Positions 10,456-21,209 of a DNA stretch of 64,000 nucleotides are shown piece by piece (positions within the stretch are counted from its first letter, which is position 1; each line of letters starts with the position of its first letter). Position numbers and translations under genes: made by a program. The notes beneath the pieces were generated by a model. That model did not search any database and was not told the DNA's origin. It saw only the letters and a list, made by a program, of their open reading frames with translations. This DNA comes from Oreohelix idahoensis (Eukaryota > Mollusca > Gastropoda > Stylommatophora > Oreohelicidae): contig JAMPIV010004251.1 in assembly GCA_024509875.1 (NCBI GenBank), positions 62,001 through 126,000 of the forward strand, written 5' to 3'.

Positions 10456-11538
10456 TTAAATTATACTTCCATAATCTATTTTTCCTCTAATAAAAGATTT
10501 ATAAAAAGTGAGCATTGTCTTAGTGCTTGCACCCCATCCATTACCTTTCAAATATCTTAATACGTTAGTCAATCCTCTGCAAGACTCCACTAGTTTATCT
10601 ATGTGTTTATTCCAATTCATCTCTTGGTCCAATATCATTTCTAGGTATCGAGTGGTTTGTACTGTATTATTGTTTTGCCCTTGGATATTTATGTCAATAA
10701 TTTTATTTTTTACAACCCTACCTTTACTGTAGGTCATTCCGAATGTTTTATTTGTATTAAGCTGAAAACCCCATTTTGTCATCCATTTACATTCTTTATT
10801 TATTTGCTTCTGTAGATGCTTATATTCAATTTTGTTGTTCATACAGTTCTGATCTATCATTGTTTACCTGAACAGTGAAATATCTATCTTGCAGTAAACT
10901 CTAAATAATTACATATTTTACCGGATACTCCTATCTTCTTCATTTTAAAGAGAGCACCCTCCTCCCCCCCCCCCCTTCTCTCTCTCCAACATTCATCATA
11001 AGCCCTAGCTATATCTTCATGTTCCAGTTGAATTATCTGATCCATAGTGCATCTGTTCTTCCTAAATCCTGACTGAGTTTCATTATATAAATTATTCTTT
11101 TCCAAATAAAACTAAAATCTTTTATTTACTATGGTTTCTAATATTTTTAGATGGGAAGTTAAAGAAATTGGCCTGTATGAACTAGCATCATGGGCATCTT
11201 TTTCTGGTTTTAGTATTGGATTAATTACTGTTGTTTTCCATGTTTTAGGAAGTTTTCCTGTATTCCAAATTTTGTTAAAAAGGGATGTTATAATTTCTAT
11301 GATATTTTTTGGTATGTGTTTCAAGATTTCATAGCTCATGCCCTGCTGATGTATTTGTTATGTCCTTTATTGTATTTTTAACTTCTTCCATTGTAATATC
11401 TGCATTTAAATATGATAAATGTTCAATATTATAAGGTACTTCTTTATTTAGTTTTTTAAGAAGTGTTGCTCTTCTGTTGACTTCAGCCTGTCCTAGATTT
11501 TCCTTAGAACTAACTCTATGGTAGTACCTTGCCAGCAC
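10456..11538 (-). pseudogene. LINE reverse transcriptase lacking its YxDD box
   Basis: Recognisable RT blocks are ITNTSAGHEL (11329-11350), SYRPISLTSHLKILETIVNK (11112-11180), QSGFRKNRCTMDQI (about 11050) and the post-catalytic TKWGFQLNTNKT with LRYLKGNGWGAS (10456-10860). A C-rich run near 10966-10976 disrupts the helix carrying the first catalytic Asp. The stretch that should hold the FADD/YADD box is missing between about 10884 and 10860. The enzyme cannot be functional. Confidence 0.8.
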
Positions 11539-11875
11539 CTCTGCTTTCTGCCAGTCAGTCTCTGCCCTGTCAGGTCTTTTTATATTAGGTATAATGATAT
11601 TTTTAGTTCTGCCTTTAATGGCTTTTAACTTATTCTACACATCTGTTGTAGAGTTAGTTGTAGGGTTCAGTGTTTGGTAGAAATTTCAAAAATGATTTTC
11701 TTTTCCCTTCAGTATTCTTCTGTTTGATTCATTTCTTATGTTCTTATAAATATCTAAATTGTCTTCACATCTATGCTTTCTATATTCTTGTAGAGCTTGT
11801 TTTCTTTGTTTTTGAATTTTTGTACATCTAACTGTCCACCATGGTACTGGGTTTTTGTTCCAATGGTTCATTCTT

Positions 11876-12559
11876 TTATGTTTCCTTAATGTGGTGTGGA
11901 GCTATGTGTTGTGGAATATATGCATTTGTTATATATTTAACAGCTATTAGTAATATTTCTTTTGTGAGATTATCTGCAAATACATCTATATTTTCATTTT
12001 CTATATTATTCTTTTTTATCTCTTCCATTTCTACCTGAAAAGCTACCCAATTAGCTTTATTATAGTAAAATTTGGGTTTTTCTACCAGTTTGTTAGGTTT
12101 GTAATTATCTTTTAGTGTTATTTCAATGGGTAAATGATCTGAATTTGTATCCCAAATAACTTCCCATTTTGCATTAGCAAGATTTGGTGTTACAATGCCA
12201 ATATCAATAGCTGTGTCTTGCTGATTTGCACAAGTCTTAATTCCTGTTACTGATCCATCATTCAGTATTATTAGTTCATTGTTTTCAATGAAGTCCAACA
12301 GTAGTTTCTCTTAATTTACATTGCCTCCCCAAGCTGTAATATGAGCATTGAAATCTCCCACTATGATAGTTCTGTTGTTTATTCTTTTATATATGTCTGA
12401 GATATCTCTTTCGTTTATGTTTTCACTTGAACAGTAAAGGTTAACAATTTTTATTTCTTGTAACTCAGTAGACAATCTTATAGTTATTTCTTCAAAGTTT
12501 TCTGTTCTAAATGATTCCCAGTCAGTTATTACATATGTTTTATTAACTAGAAATGCCAC
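11876..12559 (-). pseudogene. LINE apurinic-type endonuclease domain
   Basis: The EN motifs are IIVGDFNAHITAWGG (GDFNAH box, substrate DNA contact and catalysis) and TNSDHLPIEITL (SDHLPI box with the catalytic Asp/His). The domain nicks target DNA to prime reverse transcription. A single TAA (about 12311) splits it into two frames; otherwise it reads through to KETKNEPLEQ near 11870. The N-terminal NxxS/E box lies upstream, where the element is truncated. Confidence 0.82.
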
Positions 12560-13253
12560 ACCTCCTCCTTTTTGAATTTCTGTCCTATCATTTCGAAAGA
12601 CTATATATTCAGGGAAGAGAGAGCGTCAGACTATCCTATCGGCTGTCTTCCTCCTGGCCTGGTTCCATTCTAGTCCTCGGTCCTTCAAAGATTGTCTAAT
12701 GTTGTCCTCCCAGTGGACTCTGGGGGTCTGGATCCCTGGCTCTTTGTTTCCCATGCTTGTCGTGGTTGCCGATCTTCTCCCATTCTGCAGAAATGGCCAA
12801 ACCATCTTAGTTGGGACTGTTCTACTTGGTGGGTGGCACTTTAGGCCTTGACGTATCGTCTGGTTGCGGACCACGTCTCTTCTCGTTACTTCAACCACCT
12901 TTCTCAGATACCTCATTTCTGAGGATTGGATGTGGCTTGGCTTTCGTAGGTTGTGGTCATTGCCCATGACTCACATCCATATGTCAAGACTTGGACATAT
13001 GTGGAGCGGTATACAGCTATCTTTGTTTTCTTACCAAACTCTCTCTTGGTAAGGAATCCTCGATTTACGGCATGAAAAAGTCTCCCACTTGCTGTTTTTC
13101 GACTGGCCAACTCTTCTCTGATGCCTTCCTTTCCGTCCATAATAGCTCCGGGATATTTAAAGTGGTCGACCTGCTCCAGGACCTGTTCTCCCAGCTGAAT
13201 CTGATGCACTTTTTATTCTCGTGATATCACCATGGATTTTGTTTTACAGCTGC

Positions 13254-13520
13254 TTATGACCATCCTCTCTTCTCCAACTCTTCCTTCCAGACTTGCAGGT
13301 TGGATTGGAGATGTGCCCCTGATTTAGCAATCAAGACAACATCATCAGCAAATGCCAGCTCTGAAATACAGACATGTCTCATCTTCCAGTACCCCACTGA
13401 ATACTTACTTGTTCTCTCCTTACATGCCTTGATGACATCGTCCATGAGGAGTATGAAAAGATAAGGTGACAAGATATCACCTTGTCTTACGTCAGTGGTG
13501 GTCCTGAACTCTTCTGCCTT
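13254..13520 (-). pseudogene. RTE-like RT palm fragment with intact FADD box
   Basis: The minus frame shows DVRQGDILSPYLFILLMDDV and then ISELAFADDVVLIAKSG, that is, RT blocks 4 and 5 with both catalytic Asp residues of FADD. The block with the first catalytic Asp is lost in the deletion at about 13530. A stop ends the frame at 13254; the C-terminal domain follows in another frame. Confidence 0.85.
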
Positions 13521-14149
13521 ATAGTTTGCTGTCCTTTAAAAATTTGAGAGGGCATTGTTTTTCCTTCCTCGTGTTCTATAGAGTCTTACAGAACAGTTTC
13601 TGCTTTTCTTGGGCATCTTTTTCTAGCTTTTCACCAATTTCTTCCCAATACTTTAGTTTTGTAGCTAGCACCTTGTTTTTTTTTTTTTTTTGCTTCTCTG
13701 TTTGTCCTGCTGTTTTTTTAGTTCCTAAGTATTGTTTCCATGCCATTTTCTTCTCTCTTATTTTCTCTTTGACTTCCTCTGTCCACAAAGGTGTTCTCTT
13801 GCTCTTGTTCCCAAGTCGGACTTCACCACAAGCTTCTGCAGCAGCTGTATTTATGATGTCCTTGAATTTAAGCCACAGGATTTCTAAGTCATCAGGCTGT
13901 TCTTCTGTGTTTCTCATCGCTGCAGCAATAAGCCCCTGATATCTGGTCTTAATATCTGGCTCTCTCAACTTGTAGGTCTTAATACTCATTTCTCCCGTTC
14001 GTTCATTTTGTTTCTTGCATGATGTTGGGTAGTTCCTAGGCCGAGCAACTCTTTCAGTTTTTATTTATTGTAAGCAGGTAGTTATCACTTCCAATCTCTG
14101 GCCCCCTCCAGACTCTGGAATCCCGGACATATTTGAATGAGCTCCTCCT

Positions 14150-14520
14150 AACTATGGCATAGTCGATCACTAACTTCTCATTTTTTGTTGGTTCACATGT
14201 AGCGTATACGCTTATGGGGGAACTTTTGTGTTTGTAATGATCAGATTCTGCTCACTGCAGAATGTAAGGAGTCGCTTTCCATTGTCATTGAGAGTATCTT
14301 CTCCATATCTTCCGATTACTGCACCCCATCTAGCATGGTCATTTCCAACTGTGGCATTGAAATCTCCGAGCATGATAACTTCATCTAGGCAGTCATCCAC
14401 TGTCATGTGAAGCATCTCGAAGAATTCCTTCTTTACCTCTGCTCTCTCATCCACATTTGGCCCATACACTATGACCAGGTTGACTATGGTTTCTCCTTTT
14501 AGATTAAGGGGCTGCTGTGA
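14150..14520 (-). pseudogene. RTE-like LINE endonuclease fragment
   Basis: NLVIVYGPNVDERAEVKKEF, then DEVIMLGDFNATVGNDHARW and NGKRLLTFCSEQNLIITNT. The GDFN box identifies an apurinic-type EN. The plus-strand copy at 15611-17180 shows the same segment nearly residue for residue, which confirms the family. The upstream half is displaced by the Penelope-like insertion. Confidence 0.85.
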
Positions 14521-14524
14521 AACT

Positions 14525-15545
14525 GGTAAGGAATATAAGTATATTAACCAATTAAACAGTAATTAAATCAGTTCTACAAATAACGGTTCACATGAAACAA
14601 GGGACGTTTTGGGTTTTACCCTTCCTCTGCCACAAACAGGTGACAAAGACAAGAATTACATATAGGTACTAGAAAAACATACGTTGATGAGAAATAAACA
14701 ACAAATGGGCGATACAAGCAGATGGAAAACTTAAACAACAACAGTGATGAGAGAAAAAAGAACAATAATAATACAAGAAAATCGTAAAATCTAAAAGAAA
14801 TACCGAAACAAGAAAGTAAATAATCAATGAAACGAAAAAAAATAGAATTAACAACACTTTTGAATAAGTTAACATTCACTGAGCTCGATCCGAAGATGCT
14901 GTGAAAGAAAGCCGTAGTGTTCCGTCACAGAAATCTAAAGGATGTGACGTATGATAGCGATAAAACAAAAGATATAAAAGGATACTAAACGAACCAAAAA
15001 AAAAGACATAAGAAGATAGATCTAAAAGACAACAAATAAAGAATAAAAAAGAGAAAAGCTACGAGAATTTATGCAAAAATGATGTTGGATATTCCAGCCA
15101 TCAGGAGCTAAAACGCCCGTTTGAAAAATAAGACGATTCTCCAACGAAAAGCGAGTCTTGTCATCACCAACACATGAAAGGAGGGCAGTAACATGAATAT
15201 CTGAATTACCAGAATGGTCAGGCCTATCAAACTGAAGGGCCGCCGGAAAATGTTTGCCATGACAGATGTCATTCAAGTGGTCACGAAACCTGTCTGCCAA
15301 ACTCCTGCCACTTTGACCAATATAGGTAAGGCCATCTTGCAGATGATAGCATAAATAAGGTTTCTGGATTCGCACGTGAAAGACTCTCTAAAGATAAATT
15401 TTCCTTTCGGAAATGTGCCTGTCTGAGTTTGGAGTACAAACGGACATCTCTTTCATATACGGCGTTGGCACAATTTAGTACCAAAGTATGAAGGGCTAGT
15501 ATGTCTCAAGCGACTGTGTACAAGAATATCCCTAAAATTCCTATC
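14525..15545 (-). pseudogene. Penelope-like element 3' part with GIY-YIG endonuclease
   Basis: The minus strand reads NFRDILVHSRLRHTSPSYFG (linker downstream of a Penelope RT). After a frame change it shows a GIY-YIG nuclease: GLTYIGQSGRSLADRFRDHL, then FSLENRLIFQTGVLAPDGWN. The 3' region ends with a frame reading LFVAEEG then NPKRPLFHVN. RT itself is missing, so it is 5' truncated. It lies inside the minus-strand RTE-like LINE (EN before and after), so it inserted there later. The GIY-YIG domain is the target-nicking nuclease of these elements. Confidence 0.85.
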
Positions 15546-15610
15546 CCTAATTTCCATCCCTTGAGACTATTTATTTGGTTTTTGGCCACAATGCAACCCA
15601 CGCCTCCTTA

Positions 15611-17180
15611 GCTATTTCAGAACACAGGAAGTATAAATGTGAAAGAAAAGGAGCTGGTGGAAGAGATGGGGAAAGCAAAACTAGAAATCCTAGCTATAAC
15701 GGAAACGAAGACAAAGGGACAAGGAGTCATGGATCTCGATGGTTTTTTACTGCTCTACTGTGGCGTACCCACGTCTGAAAGAGCTAAAGGGGGCGTGGGT
15801 TGCATTGTGGCCAAAAACAAAAAAGAAAGTATCAAAGGATGGAAATTTGTCTTGGAGTGTATCATTATTGTACAACTAAAAGACTGAGAAACTATAGTCA
15901 ACCTGGTCATAGTGTAATGGCCAAATGAAGACGAGAAAGTAGAGGTCAAGGAGTAATTCTTCGAGCTGCTTTAAAAGACACTGGATGAGTGACTAGATGA
16001 AATTATCTTGCTCTGTGATTTCAATGCCAGAGTTGCAAATGACCATGCTAGATGGGGTGGAGTAATGGGAAGATATGAAGAATATACTGTCAATGACAAT
16101 GGAAAGCGACTCCTTAGATTATGCAGTGAGCATAATCTGATCATCACAAACACAAAGTTCTCCCATAAGCGCATACATGCATACACTAGATGTGAACCAA
16201 CAAAGAATGAGAAGTTAGTGATCGAATATGCCATAGTCATGCGGAGCTCATTCAAATATGTCCAGGATGCTAGAGTATGGAGGGGGCCAGATATTGAAAA
16301 TGATCACTACCTGATTACAATCAAAAGAAAAACTGAAAGTTGCACAGCCTAGGAACTGCCCAACACCATGCAAGATACAATGTAAACGACAGGGAGAAAT
16401 GAGCATTAAGACCTAAAAGGGGAGAGAGCCAGAAATTAGGACCAGATATCAGGGGCTTATTGCTACAGCGGTGAGAAACACAGAAGAACAACCTCATGAA
16501 TCCGAAACCCTATGGCTTACATTCCAGGACATCATAAAGACAGAAGCTACAGAAACATGTGGTGAAATTCGACTCAGGAACAAGAGCAAGAGGACAGCTG
16601 GGTGCACAGTGGAAGTCGAAGAGAAAATAAGATAGAAGAAAATGGCATGGAAACAATACTTAGGAGCTAAAACACAGCAGGACAAATAGAAAAATATAGA
16701 GAATATGTGACACTCAGAACAGAAGCAAAACACAAGGTGCTAGCTGCAAAACTAAAGTATTGAGAAGAAATTGGAAAAAAGCTAGACAAAGATGCGCAAG
16801 AAAACCAGAAATTGTTCTGTAAGACTCTAAAGAACACGAGGAAGGAAAAACATTGCCCTCTCAAATTTATAAAGGACAGGCAAGGCAAATCGATTAATGC
16901 CCCAAAAGAATTAATGGAAAGAATATTTCTCAGAACTCCTTGATGGTGAGCAAGGTAAAGCATCAGAAATGATATCCACTAGCACAGAAGAGAAAACCAA
17001 TGGTGATGAAGATGACAAATAGTAAGAATTCCACCGAGTAAATCAGAGGTGGGAGCTTAAACGAGGTGAAATTAATCATTACATAAATCTTAACAAAAAG
17101 GCAGCGGATCAGATATAATAAGTTAACAATTGCCCTGTCAATGCAGCATTGTTCTTGACTTCTGAAAAATATTATGAACA
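15611..17180 (+). mobile_element. RTE-like LINE, plus copy (EN to start of RT)
   Basis: Starts head-to-head with the minus copy at about 15607. The plus frames read AKLEILAITETKTKGQGV, GGVGCIVAKNKKESIKGWKF, LLCDFNARVANDHARWGG and IENDHYLITIKRK. The Lys/Glu-rich linker (EEIGKKLDKDAQENQKLFCK) follows, then the approach to RT, decaying near 17180. Several in-frame stops (15885, 16350) and frame changes are present. The GDFN box is CDFN here, so a conserved Gly is lost. No RT palm remains. Confidence 0.85.
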
Positions 17181-18483
17181 CGCCCTTGAGATAGAAGCCT
17201 CATTATTGTCCTATCTACAACTCTGGCAAAAGCAATCTTGTGTGAAGGTAGACACCTTTGAAGACCTATATTAGATACTCTTGAGTTTTGGCCACTGTAG
17301 GACCACTACTGCACAGCAGGGGAAGCAGTTCCGTGACATACGGACTTGATACGTGACTGGGTCACTACACTGTTGAGCTAAGCGCAAGACGTTACGTGGC
17401 TGCCTGAAATTCTTCTTCTTCCTCGTTCGTCCTGAAAAGGACGTTGGTTTTGTTGTAACTGTTTACACCGGAGCTGCGATATCTGCGCCTTTCGGCCGAC
17501 ACATCCGACTTCAGCACGGCAATCTTTGGGACCAGGTTTGCCTTTCCTCTTTGATCCCTACTCTGTCAGCCACACTGCAGTGATGCAGCATGTTTCCAGG
17601 ACTACCACGTGGAGGTGGTGTAGGGTCTTGGTCGGCTCTGGTTCGCTGATTATCCTGATGCAAGCAATCAAGCTATGGGTCGTTGACTGCATTCTCTATT
17701 GCTGCATCTGTGGGTCACGCTGCCTGAAATGAGACTGACGTGTTTTGAAAGACAGTCAAGAACAAGAGTGCTTAACCCTTTAAGCCAGCAGCAAAACTTT
17801 CACTTATACCTAGTCCCCGAGCTTCCTGGTCCAAATCGTAAAAATAGCGACACTATTATTACATGTTTATCAGTGTCTCACCTGTGCGAGAGTAAATTGC
17901 AATCAGAGATCGCGACCGAGGTGACAGGGGGAACTCAAGGCGATCATACCGCGTCGAAACATATCAAATAGCTAGGCTATTGTTATTTCATTCCGACTCG
18001 CAAAGAGTTCACGGTGTGTTTTTCTGCGAAAACCGAGAAAATGTTCCTAAACGGTTGAATATTTACTAGTCCCTGTTCTGCTAACAGCTCAAGTTGCTGG
18101 CTACAGTAGCATTATTCAAATGTTGGAATAGTCCGTTGAAATAATAAAAAGTCTCTCCCTCCTGCTTTTATGAGATTACTGGCTCATAGGAAACAGGAAT
18201 TCTAAATGGCCGGTCTTCCCATATTGGTCTCAAAAACTGTGTTCCCCAATGAGAACAAAAAATATCGACGTTAGAGATATTTGAAAATTTACTAGTCACA
18301 AGTTTAGAAATTACCGCACGTGGCTCACCGAGATCTCTGATGTGGCAAAGAAAGAATGGGATTACTGCTTCCTCAAGTATGTTGTATAAGACTAATGTGA
18401 GGTTGGGAAAATGTGAAACAAATTGCCACATATACACTGCTGCAAGAGTATGTGAATGTTTCGTGCAGGATTCAAGTAAGGGG
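17181..18483. other. No recognisable gene
   Basis: Short frames only. A TTAACCCTTTAAGCC motif at 17772 resembles a piggyBac-type end (TTAA plus CCCTTT), but I find no partner end or transposase. Near 18340 a frame reads EISDVAKKEWDYCFLKYV, which looks protein-like but is unassigned and soon hits stops. Confidence 0.4.
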
Positions 18484-18630
18484 ACCAGCTGGAGTGGTGG
18501 TTCTATGCTCTATAAGGTGATCAGCTGGAGTGGTGGTTCTATGCTCCATAAGGTGATCAGCTGGAGTGGTGGTTCTATGTTCCATAAGGTGATCAGCTCC
18601 ATGAGTGGTGGTTCTATGTTGTTCCATGTG
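18484..18630. repeat. 36-bp minisatellite, about 4 copies
   Basis: A 36-bp unit (contains agctggagtggtggttctat) is repeated at about 18484, 18520, 18556 and, degenerate, 18592. The length is a multiple of three, so one frame stays open as SWSGGSML-type repeats, but no gene is evident. Confidence 0.9.
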
Positions 18631-19009
18631 ATGGTTCAAGGAATGAAAACGAAAATGAAAATGATGATTCTGCAGATGGCGCCACAGTTTCTGGTTCACA
18701 CATTAGCATGATAAATATCTTGGGGAAATCTATCGAGATAAGAGGAAAGTTTGACTAATCTGTTTTTACCAGCTTAAATTGGACAGGAATCCGACATAAA
18801 ATTATATTCTCAGTATTATCACAATTTCCATTTTCGCTCACTTAGTAACACAGAGCAAAAGTTGCAGCAGGACCTTATAGCAAGTTTACACTACAGCATG
18901 AATGTGCTCCTGTGGTGATAGTTATTGTAGTACATTATTGTGCATGATAAGGTTGCCAGTCCCATACATAAACGTCATATTACTCTTACGACGTGAACGA
19001 CAGAAGTTC

Positions 19010-19082
19010 TTACTTATTTAGTCGTTCCCCTTCTACCATGAGGTGTAGATGTTTGGGAGAGAGAGACGATCCTATCGGCTTA
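19010..19082 (-). mobile_element. 3' terminal scrap of the RTE-like LINE
   Basis: The minus strand matches the 3' end of the LINE at 6198-7112 (ccgataggat, ctctctc, then a gtagaaggggaacgacta block and a taag tail). It is only the last ~70 bp, typical of strong 5' truncation. Confidence 0.85.
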
Positions 19083-19412
19083 GTCCGTAGTCCGTTCCAG
19101 TTTGTCGCCTTTAGAATCAGTTTTCTCTCTTGTAGTTCTCGTAATCAAAAGTTTAAAGCTACCAGGTGATTGGCCTGTTGTGCCTTTGCATGGTGGAGGG
19201 GCTGCCTCCTTACGGCCTGCATGCAGGCCGCCCTCCTCCTTTTTCAGCCGGACTTGGGACCAACCTAGGCGGAGTTCGGGAGCAAACTTGTATCAGTTTT
19301 ATATTCGTCAACATCACCACTATGTACTCCGCTTACTAGGATAAATGTTCATTTCATTGCACATTATTCCCACCCCCCCCCCCCACCCCGCCACAATGCC
19401 AATTTTGACAAG
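19083..19412. other. No recognisable gene; poly-C tract
   Basis: GC-richer stretch with a palindromic ggcctgcatgcaggcc core (19216-19231) and a C-rich run at about 19373-19390. No coding homology seen. Confidence 0.4.
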
Positions 19413-19850
19413 TTTCAATATTCTGAGAAAGGCAGCAATTTCACTCCAGAGCTTTCCTTTTTCTATGTGCTAAACAAAATTTAATAAATAACAATGTTCT
19501 AAGAGAGAAAGTAATTTCACTTCAGAATTCCAATCCCCACTGATATACAACATTTAACAAATTACAATATACAGTAGTAACAGCAGAAACGTTACTCCAG
19601 ACTTCTCTCTCTAGTGCCATACAATAATTCACGAGTTACAATATTATAGTAAAGGCAACAATTTTACTCCTTATTCCCATCGTCATTGATAAGCAACATT
19701 TGACAAATTACAACAATATAGTAAAGGCAATAACATTACTCCAGACTTCCCTCCCTAGAGCTATACATCATTTGACATGTTACAATATTATAGTAAAGTC
19801 TGTCATTTCACTCCAGAACTCCCATACTTAGTATTATTCAGCATTTTAAA
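19413..19850. repeat. Diverged ~72-bp tandem repeat, about 6 units
   Basis: Units share acaatattatagtaaaggca, then a tcactccaga(c/a)ttcc block and an acatttgacaaat block. Spacing is roughly 72 bp from 19413 to 19850. Divergence between units is high, so the array is old. Confidence 0.85.
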
Positions 19851-19861
19851 AGTAAAAAGAT

Positions 19862-20040
19862 TCACGGTATCGACACGATTCAGTCTACCCAGCTGTAAAT
19901 GGGTACCTGACTTCTTACTTGAGTTAGGGAAGGAAAAGGCAGCGAGGAAAGCTACTGGTCACCCCACCTCTCTATGCATGACCTAGTATAGTGAGGTCTC
20001 TAACACTTCACTCCCCTACGGTAGTATCTGCTATGGGACT
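19862..20040 (+). repeat. Dispersed-repeat-like segment
   Basis: Contains ccagctgtaaatgggtacct and gtcaccccacctctctatgc, blocks that I associate with widespread invertebrate interspersed repeats. Not assigned to a family; no A/B box pair identified here. Confidence 0.35.
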
Positions 20041-20330
20041 ACCTTTTTACTCTCCCACTGAAGCAAATAACTATTTATCGATTCAGACATTACCATCTAA
20101 CCCGTACAGGTACTAAATACACGTAACTGGCTATGGAACTCTAGACGGTAATATGTTTTCAACACAAGGGTTACTTTCACAATTGCCTCCAACTGGCAGA
20201 AAATAAATTCAATCTCTCTGCTCAACTATAACTCTATCAATACATTGATCACATTGGCAATTTCTGTGTTTCAAGAGTAGTTTCCCATTCATTTGTACTC
20301 GTATATTTTTATATTTTTTATTTTATGTCA

Positions 20331-20406
20331 AAATGAGGCCCTGTAAGGGATATTTTCTAACACAAATCGTATTGATTCATTTGGGACCGCTATTCGGAGG
20401 AGAGCC
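20331..20406 (-). repeat. Right 76-bp terminal inverted repeat
   Basis: Exact reverse complement of 8434-8509; followed by cctaactc and then the second half of the LTR. Confidence 0.97.
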
Positions 20407-21209
20407 CCTAACTCCGACTTAGGTGCAATCGCTGGCATAGCGAAACCTGGAACATAGACAATAGTTCTGTTAATCTAGAGCGACCCGTATATATAAATAT
20501 CTCAGGTATAAAGATACCGGTGGTGAAGTTTCCTAATCAAAGTACCTCTCCATTTTGTGACACACAAGCGAGCAGAGAGCGACAAAATGTCGAACTTCTA
20601 GATGGATCATAAAGTTCAAATAAAGGAGGTATTACCTTTCTTCGGAATCAACACCAAAAACATATGCCTCCAGGCGGTTTTGAATTATACAGGGAAAGTC
20701 TCGTTAGATAACTAACTCACAAAAAGACTATCGAATTCCCTATAAAAAAACACAAGACGCCAGAGCGTCCTTCTCTGCTCAGTTCATCTCGATTAATCAC
20801 TGGGCGGAAGACGAAACTAACCTTCTCAAAGTTTAGACATGCGCAGAACGCATACACCTGACTAACACTCACAACGAACGCTGAAGGAACAATTTCAATA
20901 AAGCTATGTTCAGAAATCACGCCTTATATGGACATGGGAATACAACTCAATCCTAGTTTCAATCATTCCAAGAAATAGTTGACCAACATTACCGTATAAG
21001 GAGACATCGTTCGAAAAAAATGACTCAGCGAGTCAAGACACAAGATCAGATAACCAACGCGTCAACCAACAAGAGAAGTTAACCCTCATGGTACAATGTA
21101 TCCATAAATTAAACAAGGTTATCTGTCTTAGGTCACAAAAAATTCAAAGTGTACAATCCATACAGATTTAGTTACACACAGTCTTAAGAAAAAAATACTG
21201 TGCGTACCA
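20407..21209 (-). repeat. 3' LTR, proximal half (U3 side)
   Basis: Matches 28767-29277 plus 30146-30440 of the 5' LTR with few differences. Ends gtgcgtacca on the plus strand, that is, TGGTACGCAC on the element strand (TGTTACGCAC in the 5' LTR). Contains the uninterrupted site cagaaatcacgcc that is split in the 5' LTR by the duplicated SINE-like repeat. Confidence 0.93.

Larger units (their letters stand above)
9010..12600 (-). mobile_element. I/Jockey-like LINE with EN, RT and RNase H
   Basis: Minus-strand order is apurinic endonuclease, reverse transcriptase, RNase H and a C-terminal zinc knuckle (CAGCLQDNNIEHFLLKC), ending near 9010. The presence of RNase H after RT places it with I-group LINEs. 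Its 5' part is missing: at about 12600 it abuts the 3' end of an RTE-like LINE. Many stops, frameshifts and internal deletions are present, and a 30-bp palindrome interrupts the RNase H region. Confidence 0.85.
12610..15606 (-). mobile_element. RTE-like LINE, minus copy, interrupted by a Penelope-like element
   Basis: Read on the minus strand: an EN scrap at 15606-15546 (GGVGCIVAKN), then a Penelope-like insertion. EN resumes at about 14520 with ETIVNLVIVYGPN and VIMLGDFNATVGND. A linker domain (13989-13576, Lys/Glu-rich) follows. The N-terminal half of RT is deleted. The palm follows with VRQGDILSPYLF and LAFADDVVLI (13254-13520). The C-terminal domain (13209-12626) contains VLTYGCESWAM. The 3' end gctctctcttcc matches the copy at 6198-7112. 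The linker is followed directly by the RT palm, so an internal deletion is clear near 13530. Confidence 0.87.
8434..20406. mobile_element. ~12-kb segment bounded by perfect 76-bp terminal inverted repeats
   Basis: 8434-8509 and 20331-20406 are exact reverse complements over 76 bp (outer ends ggctctcctccgaatagcgg). They sit precisely where an LTR is interrupted. The flanks are cctaagtc (8426-8433) and cctaactc (20407-20414), 7 of 8 identical, as for an 8-bp target duplication. No transposase belonging to these ends was found inside; all recognisable coding belongs to later LINE and Penelope insertions. An 8-bp duplication fits hAT, P, Merlin or KDZ-type elements, but the TIR sequence matches none that I know. 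It may be a non-autonomous element that grew by nested insertions. Confidence 0.8.

Noticed and set aside
13526..13939. 137-codon plus-strand frame
   Set aside because: Antisense of the LINE linker domain, which has clear family similarity to the plus copy at 16440-16860.
14616..14879. 87-codon hydrophobic frame
   Set aside because: Phe/Leu-rich translation of an AT-rich Penelope 3' region; no domain.
17772..17790. piggyBac element
   Set aside because: Only one end-like motif; no opposite end or transposase.
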